Of a DNA stretch of 64,000 nt, positions 1 through 6,707 are shown piece after piece. Made by a program: the position numbers and the translations under genes. The notes beneath the pieces were generated by a model. It saw nothing but the letters and a program-made list of their open reading frames with translations, searched no databases and was not told the DNA's origin. The DNA is from Alkalibacterium sp046484155. GTDB lineage: Bacteria > Bacillota > Bacilli > Lactobacillales > Carnobacteriaceae_A. Each line of letters begins with the position of its first letter. Position 1 is the stretch's first letter. Location of the stretch: positions 1 to 64,000 of the forward strand of contig NZ_JAWOBT010000047.1 of the NCBI RefSeq assembly GCF_046484155.1, in the 5' to 3' direction.

Positions 1-82
1 AAATTTCAATGTTTTCCTCTTCTTTCTCAATAAAAGTGTCAAATATATCATTATAATTGATGAATGTTACTATTTCTTCCAT
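1..82 (-). CDS. Partial hypothetical protein, 5' end only
   Basis: Reading leftwards, an ATG (complement of 80-82) opens a frame of 27 codons that runs off the window edge without a stop. The visible residues are acidic, with a Glu-rich stretch near residues 19-25. There is no clear ribosome binding site and no family is recognisable. It would be divergent from the response-regulator remnant at 142. It may be a chance open frame, because AT-rich spacer can stay open over this distance. Confidence 0.3.
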   Translation of the reverse strand, partial: MEEIVTFINYNDIFDTFIEKEEENIEI

Positions 83-141
83 AAATTGTATATGTTTTGT
101 GTGTAAAATTAATTAATATTGATCGAAAATTTTTCTGTCCA

Positions 142-536
142 ATGCGAATTTTGATAGCCGAAAGCAATGAATTGATAGGTAGCGTAGTACAATCGATACT
201 TGATAGAAACGGACATAGCACTTATCTGGCCCACGATGGAATAGAAGCCTTCAGAATGCTTAATTTGAGCCATTTCGATTTGGTAATCACTGAGGTCTTG
301 CTTCCCTATTATACAGGACTGGAAGTGCTTCATTTTATAAACAATCAGGATCATAAACCCAAAACCATTGTTCTTTCATCTGTTCAAAACATGGATACTG
401 TCCCAAGGAAGTCATGCCGATCAATCAAATTGACAACCGGAAGTTTGATGTACCTGAAGCGAATTCAATCATCAGACAATTACAAGCTGGTTATGAAAAA
501 GAAATAGTAAAACAATGTGGCAAATTAACTAATTAA
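142..536 (+). pseudogene. Frameshifted degenerate response-regulator receiver domain
   Basis: The frame from ATG 142 encodes about 86 residues of a CheY-like receiver fold (beta1 RILIAES, alpha1 with SVVQSILDRNG, beta3 DLVITEV, then LLPYYTGLEVL and KTIVLSS). Near 400-404 the frame slips. The rest of the fold (alpha4, a Lys equivalent to the conserved KP lysine in NRKFDVPE, and helix alpha5 SIIRQLQAG) continues in another frame to the TAA at 534-536. One extra C in the CCC run at 402-404 would join the two halves. The usual phospho-acceptor Asp is Glu (ITEV) and the N-terminal acidic pair is only ES, so even the intact protein would be an atypical receiver. No output domain follows. The start is uncertain because no strong ribosome binding site is seen. 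Confidence 0.7.
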
Positions 537-580
537 ATGAATTGTTTTATTCATGAAAATAAAAAAGAACATGCATGTGC

Positions 581-615
581 TTGACGACGCACAATTTTCT
601 TTCTACAATAGAAAG
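581..615 (+). promoter_or_regulatory. Promoter with inverted repeat over the -10
   Basis: TTGACG (581-586), a 17-bp spacer and TACAAT (604-609) precede the phosphotransferase gene at 670. A 7-bp perfect inverted repeat, CTTTCTA-CAA-TAGAAAG (599-615), covers the -10 and could be a repressor site. Confidence 0.6.
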
Positions 616-669
616 TGCATCAATGTCTGTACCATTGTTTGACTAAAGATAAAAAAGGATTGAGTAAAT

Positions 670-1461
670 ATGGAGCTGGAGAGAGAATCGGGGTGGCAAT
701 TACATCCTATCGGTGGAGAAACAGGTCAAGCTTATATGGGTACAAGAAATGAAGAACGATTATTTTTAAAGCGCAATTCTTCTCCATTTTTAGCGGCCTT
801 ATCCCTGGAAGGCATTTCACCTAAACTCGTGTGGACAAAACGAACGGGTAACGGTGACGTTTTAACAGCGCAAGAATGGTGTAGCGGAAGAACCCTTCAC
901 AAAGAAGAAATGCACATGTCTAGCGTATTTGATATTATTCGCAAGGTCCATCATTCACAAAGCTTAAAACGTATGTTGATGAGACTTGGCGGTAAAACTG
1001 TAAGTCCATCTGATTTCTATAACGATTCGGTTTTTGACTTAGCTTCCGATCTTAGAACTCATCCATTAATAAAAAAAGCCATTGTTTATTTGAAAGAAAA
1101 TATACCTGATGAAACAAGTAATGATAATCAGGTTGTTTGTCACGGAGATATTTCACATAAAAATTTATTATTGTCTACTGATAACCACTTATACTTGGTT
1201 GATTGGGATTCGGTTATTATATCGGATCCTTGCTATGATATGGGACAGTTGATGGGACGCTATATTCATCCTGACCATTGGGATGATTGGCTGAACGCTG
1301 TTCGACTCTCAAATAATGAATTTTCAAAAGATAAAATATATTGGTATGCTCATTTAAATATTTTAAATGATTTGAAAAACAATCATAAAAAACAGGATTA
1401 TATCCGAATGAACAATGAGTTAATTAAGCTGGATGCCACATTAAGACTTATTAAAACTTAA
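670..1461 (+). CDS. YtmP-like phosphotransferase (aminoglycoside/choline kinase fold)
   Basis: 263 aa. The kinase-like catalytic loop HGDISHKN begins at H158 (Brenner motif HGDxxxxN) and the metal-binding DWD lies at about 178-180, which places it in the APH/choline kinase superfamily. The substrate is unknown. Homologues sit directly before trmB in many Bacilli, as here, which supports a YtmP call. AAAGGATTGAG lies upstream of the ATG. It is preceded by its own promoter and followed by a hairpin terminator, so it is probably monocistronic or partly read into trmB. Resistance or choline-kinase function should not be assumed. Confidence 0.85.
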   Translation: MELERESGWQLHPIGGETGQAYMGTRNEERLFLKRNSSPFLAALSLEGISPKLVWTKRTGNGDVLTAQEWCSGRTLHKEEMHMSSVFDIIRKVHHSQSLKRMLMRLGGKTVSPSDFYNDSVFDLASDLRTHPLIKKAIVYLKENIPDETSNDNQVVCHGDISHKNLLLSTDNHLYLVDWDSVIISDPCYDMGQLMGRYIHPDHWDDWLNAVRLSNNEFSKDKIYWYAHLNILNDLKNNHKKQDYIRMNNELIKLDATLRLIKT

Positions 1462-1463
1462 AA

Positions 1464-1496
1464 AAGGATCAGGTTTTCAATCTGATCTCTTTTTTA
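1464..1496 (+). terminator. Rho-independent terminator
   Basis: GGATCAG pairs with CTGATC across a short loop, followed by a run of seven T. It lies between the phosphotransferase gene and trmB. Confidence 0.7.
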
Positions 1497-1520
1497 TTGA
1501 ACAGATGAAGGAGAATGAGA

Positions 1521-2165
1521 ATGAGATTACGTCATAAACCCCATGCAAGAGATATGTTAGAAGAATATTCTCAATATGTCGTTAATAATCCCGGAGAAGT
1601 CAAAGGGGATTGGCAGAAACGATTCGGTAATGAAAATCCTATTCATATTGAAGTTGGATGTGGAAAGGGTCAGTTTATTATGGACATGGCCAAAAAGTAT
1701 CCTGCGATTAATTTTGTGGGTGTTGAATTACTATCGAGTGTTATCATAACGGTTCTAGAAAAACAAATAGAAGAAGATTTACCAAACGTACAGTTGTTGC
1801 AGGTGAATGCCAGTGATTTAACTCACTACTTTGAAAAAGATGAAGTAGATCGTATTTATTTAACTTTTTCAGATCCTTGGCCAAAAAATCGTCATGAAAA
1901 AAGACGGTTGACCTATAAAACGTTTTTAGCTGTCTATGAAACTATTTTAAATACAGAAGGTGAGTTGCATTTTAAGACGGATAATCAGAAATTATTTGAA
2001 TACTCTTTAGTGAGTTTTTCTAATTACCCTGCTAAACTATCTGAAGTGTACCTCGATTTGCATAAAAGTGATGTAAAAGATAATGTAATGACCGAGTATG
2101 AAGAAAAATTCTCTAGTAAAGGAAATAGAATATATAAAGCTGTTGTTCAATTTCCTAAAAAATAA
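1521..2165 (+). CDS. trmB: tRNA (guanine-N7-)-methyltransferase
   Basis: 214 aa. It makes m7G46 in the tRNA variable loop using S-adenosylmethionine. The SAM-binding loop EVGCGKGQF is at about residues 43-51, and the TrmB signature DPWPKNRHEKRR at about 117-128. I chose ATG 1521 (MRLRHKP, the usual family start) over the in-frame ATG at 1515, because GAAGGAG at 1507-1513 is well placed for 1521 and touches 1515. The length fits the family. Confidence 0.97.
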   Translation: MRLRHKPHARDMLEEYSQYVVNNPGEVKGDWQKRFGNENPIHIEVGCGKGQFIMDMAKKYPAINFVGVELLSSVIITVLEKQIEEDLPNVQLLQVNASDLTHYFEKDEVDRIYLTFSDPWPKNRHEKRRLTYKTFLAVYETILNTEGELHFKTDNQKLFEYSLVSFSNYPAKLSEVYLDLHKSDVKDNVMTEYEEKFSSKGNRIYKAVVQFPKK

Positions 2166-2225
2166 TCTATATAATGAAAAGCCAAATTGTTTTTAAGAAC
2201 AATTTGGCTTTTTCATTATATAGAT
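2165..2225. terminator. Bidirectional terminator
   Basis: A long, nearly perfect inverted repeat (ATCTATATAATGAAAAGCCAAATTG arm and its complement, about 24 bp per arm) separates convergent trmB and the small membrane protein gene. A or T runs on both sides suit termination in both directions. Confidence 0.85.
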
Positions 2226-2231
2226 GGGTGA

Positions 2232-2585
2232 TTATACGCGATATATATCGATGATCGTACCTGTATATGCGTCAGCAATAAATTCATACTGAACCAGCTT
2301 ATAGTCCTCATAACGAGAAATACCGCCATAGTAGACATCCGTTTTATGAGCAAACTTCTTCCAAGGTACTTTTGTCAACTCTATCCAAGATCCATCTAGA
2401 GTGCCTTCTTTGAGAAATTCTTTTTTCACATCTTTTAATATATCATCTGCTTTTAAAGCTTTTTTCTCACTGTATTGCTTAAAAGATAGCACGCCCAGAA
2501 AAAAAGATAACACAAGAACGATTGAAAGAAGTGACCATTCTTTAGAAGAATAACGAGACATTTTTATTTTTTTGAACTGAAACAC
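2232..2585 (-). CDS. Small membrane-anchored PepSY-like protein
   Basis: 117 aa if it starts at the GTG complementary to 2583-2585, which follows a strong AAAGGAGGAG; a longer frame to 2633 has no better site. A short basic N-terminus precedes one membrane segment (about residues 17-35), then a charged extracytoplasmic domain. The C-terminus (YEFIADAYTGTIIDIYRV) resembles the end of a PepSY domain, a fold found in secreted protease inhibitors and membrane sensors. It sits between trmB and pepA on the opposite strand. The exact function is unknown, and the PepSY resemblance is by eye. Confidence 0.75.
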   Translation of the reverse strand: MFQFKKIKMSRYSSKEWSLLSIVLVLSFFLGVLSFKQYSEKKALKADDILKDVKKEFLKEGTLDGSWIELTKVPWKKFAHKTDVYYGGISRYEDYKLVQYEFIADAYTGTIIDIYRV

Positions 2586-2669
2586 TGTGACTCCTCCTTT
2601 ACATTGATAGGTTGGTTCTATTTTATCACACACGAAGATGAAGTGTAACAGAAAATGAAAGATGAAAGG

Positions 2670-2698
2670 TTAAAATCGGAGAGTGTTTTGTGTATAAT
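2670..2698 (+). promoter_or_regulatory. pepA promoter
   Basis: A perfect TATAAT (2693-2698) is preceded by TGTG, an extended -10 feature, and a weak TTAAAA -35 (2670-2675) at 17 bp. Confidence 0.6.
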
Positions 2699-2741
2699 AA
2701 TAAAGAATAGGTTAATACATATAGCGAAAGGAACATAAAGT

Positions 2742-3830
2742 ATGAACATGAATAACAAAAATTCAAAAACTAAAGAGCTAATTAAAAAGACGACAGAATT
2801 GCAAGCAACAAGCGGATTTGAACATGCAGTGAGAACATTTATGCATAAGGAGATGAAACCGTACGTTGATGAGATCGACTATGATGGATTAGGTGGGATA
2901 TTTGGTGTTAAACAGTCTTCACAAAATGATGCACCAAAATTGATGATTGCTGCCCACATGGATGAAGTGGGCTTTATGGTGTCAGCCATTACCAAAAAAG
3001 GGCTGATTAAAGTCTTGCCATTAGGCGGGTGGAATCCTTATGTTGTGTCAGCTCAAAGGTTTACACTACAAACGAAAAAGGGAGATTATCCAGTTGTCTC
3101 GTCTTCCATTCCACCTCATTTACTCAAAAATGAAGAAGCAACCAAACCATCGATCGAGGATATACTATTTGATGGTGGGTTTGAATCCAAAGATGAAGCT
3201 GAAGAATACGGCGTCAGACCAGGAGATGCCATTGTTCCTAAAGTGGAGACAGTCGAGCTGGCTAATGGTAAAGCATTTTTAGGGAAAGCATGGGATAACC
3301 GTTTTGGTGTGACCTTAGTGCTTGAATTACTTGAGAAATTAAAGGATGATTCTTTGCCTAACACACTTATTGTCGGCGCTAACGTCCAAGAAGAAGTGGG
3401 GTTGCGTGGAACAAAAGGCGCGGTAAGGAAATTTAATCCTGATGCATTCATTGCTGTGGATTGTTCGCCAGCTGATGATTTAAACGGAGATGAAGAAGCT
3501 TTCGGACGTTTAGGTGAAGGGTTCTTATTAAGATTTCAAGACCCTGGAATGATATTGTCTAAAGAAATGAAAGATTTTTTACTGGATACAGCCGAAACAC
3601 ACGATATCCCCTATCAGTATTTTGTTTCAAAAGGTGGAACAGATGCGGTTGCCGCTCATCAGCTTAATGAAGGGATACCTAGTGCAGTCATTGGTGTCCC
3701 GGCAAGATATATTCATACGCACCAGTCATTGTTTAGAATTGATGATTACGAAGCAGCGAGGGAAATGGCCTATCAAGTCGTGAAGTCTTTCGATCGTTCA
3801 ATTTTAGAAACATTAAAGCTGAACAAATAA
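2742..3830 (+). CDS. pepA: Glutamyl aminopeptidase, M42 family
   Basis: 362 aa cytoplasmic dinuclear metallopeptidase that removes N-terminal Glu or Asp from peptides. Metal and catalytic motifs are visible: AAHMDEVGF (H72, D74), AWDNRFG (about D185), QEEVGLRGTKGA (E217, E218), AVDCSPADD and HTHQS near the C-terminus. AAAGGA lies nine bases before ATG 2742. It is followed 39 bp later by ytpR, as in many Bacilli. The thioredoxin gene ytpP that often lies between them is absent here. Confidence 0.95.
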   Translation: MNMNNKNSKTKELIKKTTELQATSGFEHAVRTFMHKEMKPYVDEIDYDGLGGIFGVKQSSQNDAPKLMIAAHMDEVGFMVSAITKKGLIKVLPLGGWNPYVVSAQRFTLQTKKGDYPVVSSSIPPHLLKNEEATKPSIEDILFDGGFESKDEAEEYGVRPGDAIVPKVETVELANGKAFLGKAWDNRFGVTLVLELLEKLKDDSLPNTLIVGANVQEEVGLRGTKGAVRKFNPDAFIAVDCSPADDLNGDEEAFGRLGEGFLLRFQDPGMILSKEMKDFLLDTAETHDIPYQYFVSKGGTDAVAAHQLNEGIPSAVIGVPARYIHTHQSLFRIDDYEAAREMAYQVVKSFDRSILETLKLNK

Positions 3831-3869
3831 CAAAAAATAATAACATAAACACTAAAAGGAGAACGCGAT

Positions 3870-4475
3870 ATGTTTGTAAGTACGTATAATAATAATGGAT
3901 TAAATGATACACTGATGATTTTATTCGAGAAAAGTGAAAGTGATGTTCAAGAATTCAGCAAGTCTGAAGATCTAGTGGAAATTAAAAATAAGGAAACAGA
4001 TAGAGTTGTAGGTTATAATTTATTTAACGCTTCAACCCATTTAAAAGATTTAACCAATGGCCCTGTTACTTTATCGGAAGAAAATATAAATAGTCTGAAT
4101 GAACTGATAAAGGAAGCGGATTTCAAAAAAACACTAGAAACAACGGGCAGATCAAATTTCGTCGTAGGTTATGTAAAAAAATGTGAACCTGTAGAGGGAT
4201 CAGACCATTTAAGTGTCACACAAATAGAAATAGATGATGAAAAAGAAGTTCAAATCGTTTGTGGGGCAAGTAATATTGCCGAAGGACAAAAAGTTGTTGT
4301 TGCCAAAGTAGGAACAGTAATGCCGAGCGGTTTGATTATTTGGCCGGGTGAATTAAAAGGAGTAACGAGCGAAGGGATGGTCTGCTCCGCAAGAGAACTA
4401 GGCTTGCCTCAAGAAGCTGATGGAATTATGGTTCTGGATGATGGCCCAGAGCCGGGAATAGAATTTAAATTTTAA
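3870..4475 (+). CDS. ytpR: YtpR-type tRNA-binding domain protein
   Basis: 201 aa. The C-terminal half (about residues 95-200) is an EMAPII-like OB fold: VGYVKKCEPVEGSDHLSVTQ and later QIVCGASNIAEGQKVVVAKVG, as in the tRNA-binding module of PheT and MetG. The N-terminal part corresponds to the DUF4479 region of YtpR. The role is unknown. Strong AAAAGGAGAA precedes the ATG. It probably forms an operon with the next gene, 34 bp downstream. Confidence 0.92.
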   Translation: MFVSTYNNNGLNDTLMILFEKSESDVQEFSKSEDLVEIKNKETDRVVGYNLFNASTHLKDLTNGPVTLSEENINSLNELIKEADFKKTLETTGRSNFVVGYVKKCEPVEGSDHLSVTQIEIDDEKEVQIVCGASNIAEGQKVVVAKVGTVMPSGLIIWPGELKGVTSEGMVCSARELGLPQEADGIMVLDDGPEPGIEFKF

Positions 4476-4509
4476 TCTGATCTTTTAACCGAGACGAAGG
4501 AGGGAAACG

Positions 4510-5085
4510 ATGACTTCTAAGTATACAGATTTTTTTGAAACGACACGTAAAAATGAAGAAAGTCATAAAAACAAAAAACAGAAGCAAGTTTCTTTTGACG
4601 ACTCCTACTCACTTCCAAAACATGTGAAAAGTAGAGAAGATGTAGAAAAAGGATTTAAAAGCTATTTGAATCATAAAGAGGAAGACAGACGTAGAGGATA
4701 TATTTCTCCTCCTTTTGAAGTGAGCAAAGTACCTTCTCCTATTTATGGCTATCACAAACCTAAAAAAGAAACGAAAAGTACGTTTAATTACGAGCAATTA
4801 AAGGCAGATATGAGAAAAGAAAAGAAAGATTTCATACTATACGAGCAATATGTAACAAAGGAACTGGAAATTTTATGGCAAGAAAGCACGTCTCTAAGTA
4901 TAGAAGAGGTCGGCGGTTCAAAGAAAAAGGTTTTGCCCCAAATTAAATCCATGAAATTGACCAAAAAATCGTTCGGTTTAAATCGGACACTTGCTGCGAT
5001 AATGGAAGAAGAAAAGAGTGGGAAAAACAGCGAAAGACGAAATGTTCCTGGCTTGTTTAATTATAAAGACAATTCAAAAGACTGA
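4510..5085 (+). CDS. SftA/FtsK N-terminal-like protein without the motor
   Basis: 191 aa, highly charged, no membrane segment. It sits exactly where Bacilli carry sftA (ytpS), between ytpR and murC. It contains PPFEVSKVPSPIYGYHKPKK (about residues 76-95), which resembles the SftA/FtsK N-terminal linker motif as I remember it, and GLNRTLAAIMEEE plus VPGLFNY near the C-terminus. There is no Walker A or B, no RecA-like core and no gamma domain. The frame ends in a clean TGA, and the next 137 bases show no continuation. It could be a retained FtsZ-interacting or regulatory domain, or an early step in gene loss. GAAGGAGGG precedes the ATG. Confidence 0.75.
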   Translation: MTSKYTDFFETTRKNEESHKNKKQKQVSFDDSYSLPKHVKSREDVEKGFKSYLNHKEEDRRRGYISPPFEVSKVPSPIYGYHKPKKETKSTFNYEQLKADMRKEKKDFILYEQYVTKELEILWQESTSLSIEEVGGSKKKVLPQIKSMKLTKKSFGLNRTLAAIMEEEKSGKNSERRNVPGLFNYKDNSKD

Positions 5086-5158
5086 CACTAACTGAAAATA
5101 AACGGATCTATCAGTGTATCTTAACATTAATAATGTATTACTAGCTTTTTTTCTCTAT

Positions 5159-5187
5159 TTGCCATATAGTATGTAACGATGTAAAAT
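5159..5187 (+). promoter_or_regulatory. murC promoter
   Basis: TTGCCA (5159-5164), 17 bp, TAAAAT (5182-5187), about 35 bp before the murC start. Confidence 0.6.
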
Positions 5188-5222
5188 TAGCATGTTAGAC
5201 ATAACTGGAGGACTTTTTTATT

Positions 5223-6551
5223 ATGAATCAAGATACACTGTACCATTTCGTAGGAATCAAAGGGTCAGGTATGAGTGCTTTGGCATTGATACTTCAAGAC
5301 AAGGGATTTAAAGTACAAGGTTCCGATGTGAAGAAGTACTTTTTCACTCAGAAAAATCTGGAAGAAGCAAACATCCCAATGTTTGTTTTTGATAAAGACA
5401 ATATTAAAGAAGGTATGACTATCATTGCCGGAAACGCTTTTCCTGATTCACATGAGGAAATCGTTCGCGCCAATGAGTTAGGTCTTACCGTTAAAAGGTA
5501 CCACGATTTTTTAGGAGAACTTAGTAATCAGCACACCAGCATTGCTGTCACCGGCTCTCACGGAAAAACGAGCACCACAGGCCTGCTTGCTCATGTCTTA
5601 AGCGGCATTAAGGATACAAGTTATTTAATTGGTGATGGGACGGGTAGTGGCGTTAAGGATGCTAAATACTTTGTCCTGGAGGCTTGTGAGTATAGAAGAC
5701 ATTTTTTAGCCTATGCAACGGACTATGCTATCATTACAAATATTGATTTTGATCATCCAGATTATTATAAAAGCATTGAAGATGTTCAAGATGCCTTTCT
5801 GGAATTTTCACAACAAATAAAAAAAGCGATTTTTGCTTGTGGCGATGATATGAGATTGCAACGATTACATGCATCTGTACCTATCGTTTACTATGGTTTT
5901 GATGAATACAATGATTTTCAAGCAAAAAATATCGAACGTTCTACCCATGGTTCTGGTTTTGATGTGTATGTTCGAGGAGACTTTTACGGACGCTTTACTA
6001 TCCCCTCATTTGGCAAACACAATATTCAGAATGCTTTATCTGTCATCGCTCTCGCCCATTATGAAGGGTTAGACCAGGAAAAAGTCAAAGACCGATTACT
6101 GTCCTTTGAGGGTGTTAAAAGACGGTTCACTGAAAAAAACGTGATGGATACGGTAATTATTGATGATTATGCTCATCATCCGACTGAAATTAGAGCAACA
6201 CTTGATGCAGCTCATCAAAAATATCCTGATAAAGAAATTGTTGCAGTATTCCAGCCGCATACATTCAGCCGAACGATTGCTTTGCTGGATGAATTCGGAG
6301 AAGCTTTGGATCTAGCAGATGCAGTATATTTATGTGATATATTTACATCAGCCAGAGAACAAGATGGTAAAGTAACGATTAAAGACTTACTCGATAAAAC
6401 AGAAAAGGGAAAACAAATATTGACTGAAGAAGATATGTCGCCGCTGTTGAAACATAAAAACCAGGTTGTCATATTTATGGGAGCGGGAGACGTAGAAAAA
6501 TTCGAACATGCTTTTGAACGCATTTTAAGCCAGTCTCAAGCTATTAATTAA
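5223..6551 (+). CDS. murC: UDP-N-acetylmuramate--L-alanine ligase
   Basis: 442 aa cytoplasmic ATP-dependent ligase that adds L-Ala to UDP-MurNAc, the first peptide step of peptidoglycan synthesis. Visible motifs are the N-terminal Rossmann GIKGSGMSALA, the Mur ligase P-loop TGSHGKTSTTG (about 110-120), and DDYAHHPTEI in the C-terminal part. TGGAGG precedes the ATG. Its separation from the murD/murG cluster near 54 kb, beside ytpR, is the usual Bacilli arrangement. Confidence 0.97.
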   Translation: MNQDTLYHFVGIKGSGMSALALILQDKGFKVQGSDVKKYFFTQKNLEEANIPMFVFDKDNIKEGMTIIAGNAFPDSHEEIVRANELGLTVKRYHDFLGELSNQHTSIAVTGSHGKTSTTGLLAHVLSGIKDTSYLIGDGTGSGVKDAKYFVLEACEYRRHFLAYATDYAIITNIDFDHPDYYKSIEDVQDAFLEFSQQIKKAIFACGDDMRLQRLHASVPIVYYGFDEYNDFQAKNIERSTHGSGFDVYVRGDFYGRFTIPSFGKHNIQNALSVIALAHYEGLDQEKVKDRLLSFEGVKRRFTEKNVMDTVIIDDYAHHPTEIRATLDAAHQKYPDKEIVAVFQPHTFSRTIALLDEFGEALDLADAVYLCDIFTSAREQDGKVTIKDLLDKTEKGKQILTEEDMSPLLKHKNQVVIFMGAGDVEKFEHAFERILSQSQAIN

Positions 6552-6572
6552 ACCTTTAGAGAGAAGGTACTT

Positions 6573-6707
6573 ATGAGCAGTCTACTTCAACTACAACATG
6601 CTGTATTGGTTGAAGTAGTGGGAGCTCTCAAGTATGTTCTCTTTTTCTATCACCGAAAGTTTGATATTATAGTCATAGGATGGATAACTAGGAGTGAAGT
6701 ATATTGA
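6573..6707 (+). CDS. Possible 44-aa leader ORF coupled to polA
   Basis: ATG 6573 follows GAGAGAAGG at good spacing and opens a 44-codon frame. Its TGA (6705-6707) overlaps the polA TTG start (6704-6706) as TTGA, a classic coupling arrangement. The peptide is hydrophobic in the middle (VLVEVVGALKYVLFFY). The 5' part holds a 10-bp perfect hairpin, CTACTTCAAC/GTTGAAGTAG (6582-6591 with 6609-6618). It could be a translated leader or simply a spacer with a chance frame. No homologue is known to me. Confidence 0.4.
   Translation: MSSLLQLQHAVLVEVVGALKYVLFFYHRKFDIIVIGWITRSEVY

Noticed and set aside
5086..5158. Terminator after the SftA-like gene
   Set aside because: ACACT/AGTGT pairing is only five bases across a long loop with no adjacent T-run.
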